Positions 23,760-34,527 of a DNA stretch of 64,000 bases are shown here, one piece after another (position 1 is the stretch's first letter; the number at the start of each line of letters is the position of its first letter). The translations under genes and the position numbers were made by a program. The notes beneath the pieces were generated by a model. That model had not been told where the DNA came from. It saw only the letters and a list, made by a program, of their open reading frames with translations, and made no database searches. The stretch is taken from NCBI GenBank assembly GCA_004431415.1, contig QPMI01000687.1, positions 26,745 to 90,744 of the forward strand. Reading direction: 5' to 3'. This DNA comes from Cyanophora paradoxa. Its lineage: Eukaryota; Glaucocystophyceae; Cyanophorales; Cyanophoraceae.

Positions 23760-24487
23760 CCCCCCGCCCCGGCACCCCGCTCCCGCCCCCACCGCCCTTC
23801 TCTCCTCCCCGCCCGCCCTTTCCGACCGCTGCCTCCACCCCCGGCTCTAGTTTTGTAGCGGCTCGCCCCGCGAGGCTAGCGCGCGCGTTCACCCCGCCCT
23901 GAAGTTTTGGCACCAGCATGCGCAGCAAGTTCTGCAGCAGATCAGCGTTGTGCATTTTGGCAACTGTACATGTATAGGTTTTTGAATGCGGAATATGTTT
24001 ACAGCGCTTAATTTCCGGGGCCGCTCGCGATCGAGCTCATCAGCTATCAGCGGCTGTATGCATGTGTTCGTGCATATAATATTTAATTATATAGAGCCCC
24101 GCGGCCGCGCGCGTGCCAAGGTGCACTGTGCACGTGCCACCGTGGGCACGGTGCCACTGCGCATGCGGCGTGCAATTGGGCCCCGGCTCCGCCCCCGCGC
24201 CCGCGAACGGCAAGGTGCAGCTGCAAAGCACATGCGTTGGCGCCATCACCTCGACGACTGCTGCAGCAAGACAGGAACTCTCAGAGAGTAGAATTGAACA
24301 GCGAATGAAAAAAGACATGAGCGAAAGTCGAAGGTGCAGAAGCCTATACAAAACCAGCGGAAGCCGTCGCAACCCTGGCGGGGCACATCTTAAAGTACCA
24401 GCGTCCTAAAGCATCGGCCGCTGGGCATCCTGAAAGGAATGCACGCCGCATTGAAACTAAGGTTGAAAGGTGTCCGAGGGGGCCGAG
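23760..24487. other. Intergenic region between convergent MOB and thioredoxin-like genes
   Basis: 3' sequence of both genes. The part from ~23930 to 24110 is much less GC-rich than the genes (contains ATAATATTTAATTATATAG). No exon or RNA gene was recognised. Confidence 0.5.
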
Positions 24488-25224
24488 TCAAGCCTCGACG
24501 GGGGCCCTCTGGGGGGCGCTGTATTGGTTAATAGCCTCGAGCACGCGCTCAAACTTCGCCCCCGAAAATTCGTGAACGGTCTCCCCGTCCACCTGCGCAG
24601 GCAGCGAGGGGCTGCCCGTCAGGCAGGCGCAGGGCCGGCGGCGGCGGGTCCACGGACGATGAAGCGGAATGTTGGGACGGATTTAATTTCGAGACTCCTG
24701 CACAAGTCACGCAGGCCGTCATTCTTGTCGCCAACGATCTTGATGAACGCAAGCTCTGACGACGACGACGTCAGCCAGGAGTCACTAGAGGGCCGGGGCT
24801 AGCAAGGCGAGGGGCGATCACCGTTCCTTTCCGCAGCTAGCCTGGCCATCTTGGGTGCGATGCCCTTACAGGGCCTACAGAAAGAAGCCGATACCCACAC
24901 AATAACCAGGCTCTCGCTCTCCTTCGCAACCTGGAGCACTTTATTTGAGTCCGGTGCGCATCCACAGGTTTGCGCATTGCTTTCATTCCTTTTACCTTCA
25001 AAATTGCTCTGTACTCCTCGGGTGCATCAAGCTCGAAGATCTGGGCGCGGGCCGCCTGCGCGAAAGGAAAGGTGAGGCCACCACATCCGCCCGCCGCCCG
25101 CCGCCCGCCGCCCGCCTAACAGATAGGACACAGAAAGCACCAGATATACAGAAGCTGAACCGCAGCACGGGTAAACCGCCCTAAGATACTTCGCCCGCGG
25201 CACGGCTAAGCTGCTCGCAGCCAT
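24488..25224 (-). CDS. Thioredoxin-like protein with CRPC active site
   Basis: Disulfide reductase-type thioredoxin fold. Five exons join with exact phase: 25224-25177 (MAASSLAVPRAKYLRA), 25055-24996 (AARAQIFELDAPEEYRAILK), 24930-24822 (VAKESESLVIVWVSASFC, RPC, KGIAPKMARLAAERN), 24755-24658 (ELAFIKIVGDKNDGLRDLC ... SVPTFRFI) and 24592-24488 (VDGETVHEFSGAKFERVLEA, stop), about 139 residues. The active site is FCRPCK instead of the usual WCGPCK; the cis-proline motif SVPTF is present. All introns are GT-AG; intron 1 carries a (CCGCCCG)n run. A possible earlier 5' exon lies at 25590-25474 (MAFAASFATIARCGGTFV), which could add an organelle-targeting sequence, but its junction is uncertain. It could belong to a plastid, mitochondrial or cytosolic branch. 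Confidence 0.87.
25082..25118. repeat. (CCGCCCG)n short tandem repeat in thioredoxin intron 1
   Basis: About five copies of a 7-bp unit (CCGCCCG) within the intron between exons 1 and 2 of the minus-strand thioredoxin-like gene. Confidence 0.8.
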
Positions 25225-25840
25225 CCCGGAGCCACTGCGCCCGCAGCGTGCCTAGACCGCCCAAACGCTTCGCCCCGCCTGAACAGCTCAAAGACAATCG
25301 CACCTCGAGAGGGGCGGGGAGGGGCGTTAAGTGGCCGTTAACGTGCCGCACAGAGGTGCCGTAGAAGGTCCGCGCCAATGGGACTGTGGAGAGAGCGCGC
25401 GGCGCGGTTAGCGCGCACGGGCGCACGAGCCTGGGAAACCAATCTCACCGGCGGCGGCGAACTTGCGGGTAGGACGCTGCTGAGACGAACAAGCGACCGA
25501 CCGCCCGGGCTGCTGCGCGTCCAGGCTGGTGGTGTTGACGAAAGTGCCGCCGCAACGGGCGATGGTAGCGAATGATGCCGCGAAGGCCATCTTGAGTTGC
25601 TCTGTCGTAGAGGCAGTCCGTTTAAGGACGCCGGAAGCCCGTGGGCTTGTCAACACGCGCTTTGGTTTGTTTGTTTGTGTACCCGGGTGGCCTCTTTCCC
25701 CCCCAATCTATGCCTCCGCCGTTGGCGTGCCGCACGTGCACTGCCGCCGCCCTCCAGCTGCAATCGCGCACTCCGCGAGGTGCTCGCTAACATTCGTCCT
25801 AATACGGTGCGCGGGGGTGAAAAAAAACGAAAAGGGTGTC
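25225..25840. other. Region between thioredoxin-like and lectin genes, with a possible 5' exon
   Basis: On the minus strand an ATG at 25590 opens MAFAASFATIARCGGTFVN and stays coding-like to about 25474; it may be a targeting-peptide exon of the thioredoxin-like gene to its left. The rest holds no recognised exon. Confidence 0.3.
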
Positions 25841-26610
25841 CTATATGAGCTTGCTGTACTTGTCGTTCTGCAGAGAGGCAGTCGGAAGAGGCGCGCGGGG
25901 GCGGGGGCGGGGGCGGGGGCGGTGACGGGGGCGGACCTTGCGGAAGTAGATCCACCAGCCCATGGCGAGGGCCTGGAAGAGGAGGAGCCACCAGAGGGCG
26001 GAGAGGAGGCCGCCGCCGGCGTGCGCCTTGACGGTCTGGGCGACGGTCTCCTGGAGGCCGGCGAGGTCGCCCGGCTGCCCGCCCCGCGCCCCCTCCATCG
26101 CCGACTTGGCCCGCGCCAGCTGCGTCGAGAAGTCGTTCACGCGGTTCGTCAGCTGCCCCAGGTCCTCCTGCCACGCCTTCTTCACCCAGCCCTTGAAGCC
26201 CTCCGACGCCGCGTCCCTGCCCCCGCCCCGCCCCGTCACGCCCCGCGCGCCGCACGGAGCGCCGGCTGCGGGGCCGCCCGGGGCGGGCGCACAGGAGCTG
26301 CTTCTGGGAGTCGCGGAGGGAGGTGCCGAGGTTGGCGACCTGCTGCTTCAGCGCCTCGTTCTGCTCCCTGCGCCCCGCCTCAGGCCGCGCGGCGAGGGGG
26401 CGCGGGGCTGGGGTGCGGGGCGGGGGCGGCACTTGAGGGAGCGGAGCTCGCCGGCCTGGCGGTTCACCAGCTCCCGCAGCGACTCCACCGCCTGCCCCCG
26501 CCCCGCCCCCCGTCACCCCCCGCCCCGCCCCCGCCCCGCCCCGCCGCCCCGCCGCCCCGCGCACCGCCTCCACCGCCGCCGAGTTGCCCGACACCTGCTG
26601 CGGCGCCGCC

Positions 26611-26643
<33 letters not shown>

Positions 26644-28253
26644 GGGGGCGGCGGGGGCGGCGGGGCCTGCTGGGTCTCCTGCGCGGCCGGCGGGGCCTGC
26701 TGCTGGCTGCCCTGCGTGTTGGGCGTCTCCGCGGGGCGCTCCGCGGCGACCGGCTGCGCCGCCGCCTGCTCCTGGCGCGCCGCCTGCGCGCCCCCCGAGG
26801 GGAGCTGCACCGCCTCAGGGCGGGGCGGGGGGGGGGGGCGGGGGGGCGGGGCGGGGGCGGACGGAGTTGAGCTCGTCGCCGTCGATGGGGCGGAACTGGA
26901 AGCTCATGACGTCGTGGTTGTCGAAGTAGTAGCCGGTGGCGGCGGTGAAGCCGAGGTAGTAGCCCGTGGGGACGACGACGTCGGCGGCCCGGAAGCACTC
27001 CTCGAAGGTGCCCGTGTTGCGCGCGTCGATGGCCACCGCCAGGCCCCGCTTGACGTAGCTCACGCGCACCTTCACGTAGTGCGGCTGGTTCCGGTACTCC
27101 GACACGCACATCCCGATCGTGTGCGCCGCCCCGTCGTGCTGGTGGTCTGCCCCCGCGCGTCGGGCAACACGGAGGGACGCGGGCGCGGCGGCCGCACCAA
27201 AGCTCTTCGTCCCGTCGTTGACCATCGCGTAGACGGCCGGGTTGTTGCTGCGGCGCGTGAGCCGCCCGGCGCCCGGCCGCGCGCGGGGCGCCGGCGCGGG
27301 GGCGGTGCGCACTGGCGGCCGTCGTTGTCAAACTGGGCGGGGCGTGAGGAGCGGGGCCGGGGCGGGGAGGCGCGGGGGCGCGCACGGTGTCGAAGATGAC
27401 GGCCAGGCCGCGGAACTTCTCCGCCCCGCCGAACACCGGACCCTGCTGGTGCGGCTTGTCCACGTACCAGAACGCCAGCCCGTCCGCCCCGGGGTTCTTC
27501 GGCCCTGCGCGCCGCCTCGCGGGGGCCCCGGCACCGCGCCGGGCAGGGCGGGGCGGGGAGCGCGCCGTGGACGCGGAACTCGAAGACCGCCTCCCAGTCG
27601 GGGACCTCCACAGGGGCCATGTTGAAGAGCCAGCCCGAGCGGCTATCCAGCGCCGGCGTCAGCCGCACGTGCCGGTCCTCCAGAATCGCCGCCCCCTGCT
27701 CCCCGCGTCAGAGGCGCCCGCCGCGCGCAGGTGCGACGGGACGCACTCCGAAGTCCCATGAGTTGATGTAGTTGGTTCTGCGGCAGACGCGCATCAGCGA
27801 GTGCGCGCGACTGAGGGCCTCAACGGAGGAGCTGTGGCGCGGGTCTGAATAGAGGGCATAAGCATCGCTTCTCCGGCTGAGGTGCGGCTTGAAAGTGCAT
27901 TTCAACATCGCTTATGCCACTGTCTAAAATAGAGACGGCATCGCGGTCCGAGGCGTCGGCGACGGGCGATGTCGCGTGTGTGCAGACACATTGAGCGCGA
28001 GTTCGCCGTCGACGGCGGTCCGCGAGCACGCTTCTATGCGGAAAGCTCTCTTCTTGATCAATGCCGGCGAGCACGCACCGGAACGGAGCCTGCGATGCGC
28101 CAAATGTGAGTGCTCGGCCGCGAGTTCCGCGCGGGGGCGTCGGTGGCGGAGCGCAAGCGGATACACCTTGAAACTGTGCCGCGGGTCGATCTCGCTGGAC
28201 GCCAGCGCCAGCGCCGCGACCAGGGCCAGCGCAATGGCGGTCAGGGCGCGCAT
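25841..28253 (-). CDS. L-type lectin, ERGIC-53/LMAN1-like cargo receptor
   Basis: Type I membrane lectin that cycles between ER and Golgi carrying high-mannose glycoproteins. The start at 28253 gives a signal peptide, RALTAIALALVAALALAS, then RHSFKPHLSRRS, matching the SFKGPHL start of the ERGIC-53 lectin domain. Later: TNYINSWDFGG, AAILEDRHVRLTPALDS, GADG-type FWYVDKPHQQGPVFGGAEKF, GLAVIFDT followed by FDNDGRQ, NNPAVYAMVNDG, VSYVKRGLAVAIDARNTGTF and TGYYFDNHDVMSFQF. A glutamine/proline-rich linker (ten Gln from a CTG tract at 26612-26643) and a coiled coil precede the membrane span LLSALWWLLLFQALAMGWW (about 26015-25955). After the last intron the cytosolic tail is FRKNDKYSKLI, without the KKFF signal of animal ERGIC-53. 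The lectin call is firm; the linker exons are tentative. Confidence 0.85.
26612..26643. repeat. CTG/CAG trinucleotide tract (poly-Gln coding)
   Basis: About ten CTG triplets on the + strand, read as CAG (Gln) in the minus-strand lectin gene, next to runs of Pro. Confidence 0.9.
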
Positions 28254-28431
28254 TTCGTTGTCTGCCCTTTCCGACTGCTCTTCGAAACGCGAGGCTCTAC
28301 CGCTGGCCTAGAACTTTCAGTCTTGCCGAGACTTTTCTTCGCTAGGGGGCTACCCTAAATTGAATGCCACGCGCTGCGCGCCAAGGGAATCCGCAGCTTG
28401 AGCTTCCGGCGTTTCAGTTGACACATCGTTC
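28254..28431. promoter_or_regulatory. Probable shared promoter of lectin and SECISBP2-like genes
   Basis: 178 bp separate the lectin start (28253) from the first ATG proposed for the right-hand gene (28432). No TATA element is obvious. The boundary on the right depends on a tentative 5' exon. Confidence 0.3.
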
Positions 28432-31400
28432 ATGGCGGCCGAGCCATCCGGCGCGGTCGCGGCGGAGGAAGTGTGGATGACGGCGGAAGAGATCGAGAGC
28501 GCGCAGCTGCTTTCCCTGCCTCCGAAGAGCGGTGGAAGAAGCGTTATCGGATGCATCGCAGGAAGCTGCGTCGCCATGCCGTCATGGACGCCGATCGGCC
28601 TGCTCCTGAAGCGCAATTCTGCGTACGTGTGCTTAGTGGCCGCGTACGCCAGCTGAGCTGCGCGGCAGGTTCGCCCGACTAGCTGCAGGAGCTTGGACCT
28701 ACTCCTTCGCGGCGCGAGCTCTGCTTCGGGAATTCTGCTCCAGATGGCCAGGTGCGTGCGAGCGACGGCCGCTCCAGCGGGACGCAGCGAGCCGGCGCGG
28801 TCGCGCAGAGGTTCTTTCAGCGGTCGGGGCGGGCGAGCAGGTGGACCCAGCTGAGAGCCACCCGGACCGGAACGTGAACCAGTACGTGCACGGCGTGCCC
28901 CCCGCCGTGGTGGCTGCCCTCGCCGCCTGGCGCGCCGCCGTCCTGCCCCGCGCCCTCATCATATCCTTTCGCGCCGCCTCGCTCGCGCCGCGCTGCGCCG
29001 CCGGCCTGGCGCGGCCCTTGACGTGCGCGGAGAACGAGGAGGACGATGTGGCCGTCCTGCAGGGCAAGACGGCGTGGGCGGCCGAGGCCGGCGAGCCGGC
29101 CCCCTTCCGCCTCAACGCGCGCGCCCCGGAGTTCCGGCCGCCTTCCAGCATCCCTCCGGCCGGCCAGCCGGCGGCGGAGGGCACCGCGCAGGAGGCCGCC
29201 GCGGAGGGGACGGCCGGCGAGGAGGGCGGCGCGGAGGGGGCCCGGCCGGGCGCAAAGAAGCGGCGGCGACGGCGGAGGCGGAGGAAGGGGGTCGGCGGTG
29301 CGGCCGGCGACGAGGCGGCGAGCAGCGGGAGCGAGGAGGGCGCGGAGGCCGGCGGCGTTGGGGCGGCAGCGCCCAAGGGGGCGGACGGGCCGCAGGGCGC
29401 GGGCGGAAAGGCGGCGGGAGCGAGACGGGACGATGGCGAGGCTCCCGTGCGGGGCGTGCTGCGGCTGCCCGCCGAAGCGATGGCGGCTCTGCGCGGCGCC
29501 GACCCCGCCGCCTGGCCCCGCTCCCCGGCGGCCCCGCCGCACGCTCCCCCGAGCGCCCCGCCCCTGTCTGGCTCGCCCGGCCCGCACTGGGCCCCGCCCC
29601 GCGCCGGCCACCGCGGCGGCCACCGCGGCGCCCGCCTCGGCGGACGAGGGCGCGCAGCAGGCGGCGGCCGGCGGGGCGAAGAAGGCGCGGCGGCGGGTGC
29701 GCCTGAGCCAGCGGCGGGCCGCCGCCGGCGGGGCGCCCGAAAAGGGGCGGGAGGGGCGTGAGGAGGGGCGGCGGGCCGAGGAGGCGGCGACGCCGGCGAC
29801 GCCGGCGAGAAGCGGGGCTGGCTCGCCGCCGTCCTCTCGAGGCCGCCCAAGGAGGAGGCGGCGCCGCCTCCCCCCGCCTCCTCGGCCTCGCCGGCGACCC
29901 CGGCCGCCGAGGGGCGCCCCGGCTCGCGCCTGCTGCTCCTCCGGCGCACCCCGGGGACGCCGGCCGCGACGCCGCCCTCGCCCCACCCCACGCCGCGTCA
30001 GCGGCTACGCCACCGACATCCCGCCCTCCAGCGCCGCCCGCTCCCCCGGCGACCCCTCCCCGTCCTCGCCCGCCGCCGCCTGCCACCCTATCTCGCTGCC
30101 GCCCGCGCCGCCGCCCGCCCCGCGCCCCTCGAGCCCCGCGCGCCCCCTCCACCCCCGCCACCCCCGCCGGGGGCGCTGCAAGGCCCTCTCCGCCTCTTCT
30201 ACGGCCCGCCGCCCGTCGGCGGCGCAGCAGCCGCCGCGGAGCCCGTCGCCGGCCCGCGCGCCCCAGCTAGCGGGGGCCCCGGAACTCCGCCGGCCTCCTC
30301 CCAGCGCGGCGGCTCCCGCCCCGAGGCGGCCTCTGGGGCGGGGCCTGCTGCCGCCCCCGCGCTCCTTCCTCAACCCGGGCGGCCCCTCGTTGGCGCGGGG
30401 AGCCCCGAGAAGCCGGCGTGGGGCCCCTCGCGGGTGCCCCAGCCTGCCCCGCCCGCCCAGCCCGAGGCGTGGCCCGAGCTCCCGCGCGGCCCGCGCCCCG
30501 CCGGCCCACCCCGAGCAGCAGCACCGCGCCCAGTGGCCCGCCCTCAGCGCCGGCGCCCCTCGCAGGGCGCCGGCGCCGGCTGAGGCGGGGGGGCGGCGGA
30601 CCTCGGCGTGGCGGCAGCTTCCGAGGGCCCTCGGGGCCGACTCGGACGCCGCCGGCTCCGGAGTGGAGGGCCCGGCGGGGCGCGGCCCGGCGGGGCGCGG
30701 CGCGGCGTACGAGGCCGGTGGGGGTACGAGAGCGCCCCGGGGGCCTTCGCGCGCGCCGCCCCCTCCTCGTACGCCATGGCCGCCCGCGTGCCCCGGCCAG
30801 ACGCCGGCGCCGCCCCGCGCGAGGCTCCCGCCCGGGGCCCCGCCGACGACGGTGCGCGCGCTGCCTCGGGGGCGGGGGCGGGGGCGAGGCGGGTGTGGCG
30901 CAGAGGCGGCGCTGGCGGGGCGGATGGCGGCGATGGCGGCGGTGGCCCGCCGCGAGCAGCGCGCCGCCCGCGAGCGCGCCCGCGCCGCCGCCGCTGCCCA
31001 CGCCCGCGCCCCGCCCGACGACCCCGAGTCGCCCCGCCGTCCCCGCGCGCCCCGCCCCGCACCCCCGCTGGGGCGCACAGGCGCCGCCCCGCCCTCTGCC
31101 CGGGCGCCTCGGCGAACAGGAGCCGTTCCCCGCGCTGCGGGCTCCCGAGCCGCCCGGGCGCCGCCGCGCCGCCCTGGCCCCCGCGGGGCGGCAGTGCGCG
31201 CCCCGCCTTCGGCGCGCAAGAAACCGAAGCCGTCCAAGGCGTGCGGGGCGCGGCGCCGGGGCGGGGCCTGTCGCTGGCTCACCGCGGCGCCCCGCAGGTC
31301 TTCCCACTGGGAGAGTATCTCGGCCTCGCATCCGACTCCGTGCGCCCCGCCACCCCGCCGCCCCGCCCCCGCCCATCCCCCCACCCGCAGGAGCTCGCCC

Positions 31401-32903
31401 TCAACCGCGGGGCGCTTCTCGGGCCCCGCGCCCCGCTCCTCGCCTACGCGCGCTCCGGCGGCCACGCGGCGGCGGGGCCGGGCGGCAGCAGCGGGCGGGG
31501 GCAGGGGCGGCGAACAGCGAGGGGCGGCTGGTGCGGAACCCCAACGCGGGCGCCTCCGCCCAGTTCGTGCGCTCCTCCCGGCCCCCCGACCGCCCGCGCT
31601 GCGCGGGGCGCCCGAGGCCGGCCGCAGATCCGGCGGCGAGGCAAGGAGCGGGAGCTGCCCAAGTCGAAGCGCCTGTCGCGCCTCAAGCGCATCATCAACG
31701 CCGAGCGCGAGCGCCGCAGGCTCGCCGTCGCCGCCATCCCCGCCAGCCCCGCCCCCTCCGCCTTCTCCAAGGCCGCCGGCGGGGCGGGGGCGGGCGGCGG
31801 GGAGGCGGGGGAGGCGGGGCGGGAGGTGCCCGGGGGCTACTACACGGACGGCGACGCGGGGCTCCCCGCCGGCCCCTCGGGCGACTCCAGCGGCGAGGCG
31901 AGCGGGGGCGGCGCCCTCGCCCCACGCCGCCTGGGCCCCGGCGCAGCGGCCGGCGAGACGAGCGCCTCGGAGGCCTTCGACAGCGGCTCGGAGGCCGAGG
32001 CGCCCCCCGCCGGCCCCGCCCCCGGCCCCTGGGGCCCCCTCCACGCGCCCTTCCCCGCCGCCCGTCTGCCCCGCCCCCCGACTCCTTGGGCCCGCCCCGC
32101 CCCCGCCGCCCCGGGCCAGCCACCCTCCGGCCCGCCGCCGCCACCAGCAGCCGCGCAGCTGCCCCGCGAGTCGCCGTACCGCGAGTGCGTGTCGCCGGGC
32201 TGCAGCGGGGCCCGCTGGGCTGGGGGCGATGCGAGGGCCGGGGCGCAGGTACTGCTCGCAGGTGGTGAGCGGGGCGGTGAGCCGGGCGGCGGCCGCCCTC
32301 CTCGCGAAGCTCGTCGAGTTCCAGACGCGCCTCCGCACCCACGACCCCATCAACGTCCGCCCCGCCCCGCCCCGCCCCGCCGGGCGGCGCCGGGCCGGGG
32401 TGAGTGGAGGGCGGGGGCAGTACAAGCGGAAGAAGCGGTACGTGTGCGGGCTGCGGGAGGTGCAGCGGGGGGTGGAGGCGGGGCGGGTGCGCTGCTGCGT
32501 CGTGGCGCCCGACATCGAGCCCGTCGCCGCCCCGGGCGGCCTCGACGACATCCTCGCCGCTATCCTCGCCGCCTCCCGCGCCCGCGCCATCCCCGTCCGC
32601 CCCCCCGGCCCCCGGCCCCCGCCCCGCCGGCCCCCCTGACGCCCCCCAGGTCGTCTTCGCCCTCTCGCGAAACCGCCTGGGGCGCGCCCTCGGCAAGCGC
32701 ATGAAGATGAGCGTCGTCGGCATCTACAACCCCGACGGGCCCGCCCCGCCCCGCCCCGGCGCCCCCCGCCCGCGCCGCCGACGGGGCGGGCGGGGCGCAG
32801 GGCGCACGAGCAGTACCGGGAGATGCTGACGCTGGCGGAGGCGGCCCGCGAGGAGTGGGCCGCCCGCGCCGCCGTCCTGCCCCCCGACCCCGCCCCCTCC
32901 TAG
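28432..32903 (+). CDS. SECISBP2: SECIS-binding protein 2-like selenocysteine incorporation factor
   Basis: SBP2 binds SECIS elements in selenoprotein mRNAs and recruits the Sec-tRNA elongation factor to the ribosome. The C-terminal half is diagnostic. A SID-like basic helix, LPKSKRLSRLKRIINAERE, sits at about 31660-31720. YCSQVVSGAVSRAAAALLAK followed by LVEFQTRLRTHDPIN (32250-32355) precedes the L7Ae RNA-binding domain: KRKKRYVCGLREVQRGVEAG, VRCCVVAPDIEPVA, GGLDDILAAILAASRARAIP and, across an intron, VVFALSRNRLGRALGKRMKM, SVVGIYNPDG, and EMLTLAEAAREEW; stop 32901-32903. Toward the N-terminus HPDRNVNQYVHGVPPAVVAA and a PAM2-like motif LNARAPEFRP (29112-29141) are seen. The middle is Ala/Pro/Arg-rich and probably disordered. 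The 5' end is uncertain; ATG 28432 (MAAEPSGAVAAEEVWMTAEE) is a candidate first exon. The gene implies a selenoproteome. Confidence 0.85.
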
Positions 32904-33513
32904 CTGTAGCTAGCCCCGGGCGGCAGCGCACGAAGAGGGAGTCCGTTCCGGTGTCAGTGGCGGGGCGGGGGCTTGCGGACCGGAGCTCGAGGTAGCCAAG
33001 TGACCATGGGCGAAGGCCTAGGTGTGGCCTGGTCTGGCGGCGGCGCGGGCCGGGGAGGGGCCGGGGCGGAGCTCGGCCCGGCGGGGCACCGCGGCGCCGC
33101 GACGAGCTTGCAATGGAAATTGCTGGCGAGGCGGCGCCGAGCCGGGAGCGCTCGATCAATTGCCCGGGGGCGCTCGATCAATTGCGATGCTAGCGCCCGA
33201 TGCAGAAAGGCACCTTGCGCGCGCGGCGCGGCGCTCAAGGCCGCCCATGGTGTGAGGGGCCGGCCGCGGGTGAGGAGAGCTCGATCGAGGGGGGTAGCGA
33301 GGGACAGTCCTAGCTGCCTCTACCCCCTCTGTGACTGGGACTCTTAGTCTGGGCGGACCTCCGGCAACTCTTGCGTACACGCAGCTTCGGGAGTCCATTT
33401 GTTTTACACTGGCCATAGCGTAGAGCATCCGCGAGCCTGGGACGGCGCGATCTCGTAGCCTGCCGCTGCAGCTCCGACGTTAGCTTCGTTAGCTAGTTAG
33501 AGAGGCTCGCGAG
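32904..33513. other. Intergenic region upstream of exosome gene
   Basis: No exon was recognised. It holds the 16-bp direct repeat at 33148-33185 and GTTAGCTTCGTTAGCTAGTTAG just before the next start codon. Confidence 0.5.
33148..33185. repeat. 16-bp direct repeat GCGCTCGATCAATTGC
   Basis: Exact copies at 33148-33163 and 33170-33185, 22 bp apart (two helical turns), each with a CAATTG palindrome, about 330 bp upstream of the RRP42-like start. Confidence 0.9.
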
Positions 33514-34445
33514 ATGCCGCCGATCAGCAATGGCGAGCGCGAGTACATTGTGCGCGGTGCGGAGATGAACCTGCGATCGGACGGGCGCGGCTGCCTCGAC
33601 TACCGATCTTTCTCGATCGAAACGGGCTTGTTAGCGCAAGCGAACGGCAGCGCGCGCGTGCGGCTCGCGCGGACGGACGTGCTGGTCGGCGTGAAGGCGG
33701 AGATAGCGAAGCCGGCGGAGGGGCGGCCCGACCGGGGCATGGTCGCGTGCGCCGTGGAGTGCTGCCCGACCGCCTCCGCCGAGTTCCAGGGGCGGCAGGC
33801 GGAGGAGATCAACGCGGAGCTGACGCGCGTGCTGGAGCAGCAGTTCGAGCACCCGAGCGCGCTGGACTACGCCTCGCTCTCCATCCAGCCGGGGAGGACG
33901 TGCTGGGTCCTCTTCATCGACGCCCTCGTGCTCGCCGCCGACGGGAACCTCGCCGACGCGATCTCGGTGGCGGCGCGCGCGGCGCTGAGCAACACGCGGG
34001 TGCCGAAGATCGAGCTGGTGCCGGGAGACCGCCCCGGGGAGATGGAGATCGAGGTCAGCGACGACCCGCACGAGGCGGCGCCGGTGGGCGTGGCGAGCGT
34101 GCCCCTCTGCGTCACCCTCCACCGCATCGGCTCCCGCTACGTCGCCGACGCCACGCGCGAGGAGGAAGCCTGCTCCACCGCCCGCGTCCGCCCCCGCCCC
34201 CGCCCCGCGCCACTCCGCCGCGCCGGGGCGAGCGGGGCCGGGGGCAGGTGACGGTGGGGGTGGACGGGGAGGGGCAGGTGTGCGCCATGCACAAGCTGGG
34301 GGCGGGGGCGCTGGACCCGGCGTCGCTGGAGGGGATGCTGCAGACGGCGCGCCGGCTCGGCGCGGCCCTCATCAAGGCCCTCGACGCCTGCCTCGCCGCC
34401 GAGCGCCGCCTCGCCGACGCCCCCAAGGTCGCCTTCCTCTCCTGA
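33514..34445 (+). CDS. EXOSC7: Exosome core subunit RRP42/EXOSC7
   Basis: RNase PH-fold subunit of the nuclear/cytoplasmic RNA exosome ring, which processes rRNA and degrades RNA. ATG 33514 gives MPPISNGEREYIVRGAEMNL, then RSDGRGCLDYRSFSIETGLL, SARVRLARTDVLVGVKAEIA, LTRVLEQQFEHPSALDYASL, SIQPGRTCWVLFIDALVLAADGN, AISVAARAALSNTRVPKIEL, then after one intron (34186-34247, GTCCG...GCAG) VTVGVDGEGQVCAMHKLGAG and a C-terminal helix. Exon 1 is exactly 224 codons and exon 2 is 66 including the stop, giving 289 residues, as expected for the family. Like other eukaryotic subunits it should be catalytically inert. Confidence 0.93.
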
Positions 34446-34508
34446 CACCGCCCCCGCTCCCCCGCCCCGTGCCCCGCCCCGTGCCCCCGGCCCCTCCCGT
34501 CCCCGCCT

Positions 34509-34527
34509 CCCCCCCCCCCCCCCCCCC
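34509..34527. repeat. 19-bp C homopolymer downstream of EXOSC7
   Basis: Uninterrupted C run in the pyrimidine-rich 3' flank of the exosome gene. Confidence 0.85.

Noticed and set aside
28841-29761. A separate Ala/Gly-rich gene upstream of the SBP2-like RNA-binding part
   Set aside because: No stop-start boundary or promoter-like spacer separates it from the downstream exons; I treated it as the SBP2 N-terminal region, though transcript data could change this.
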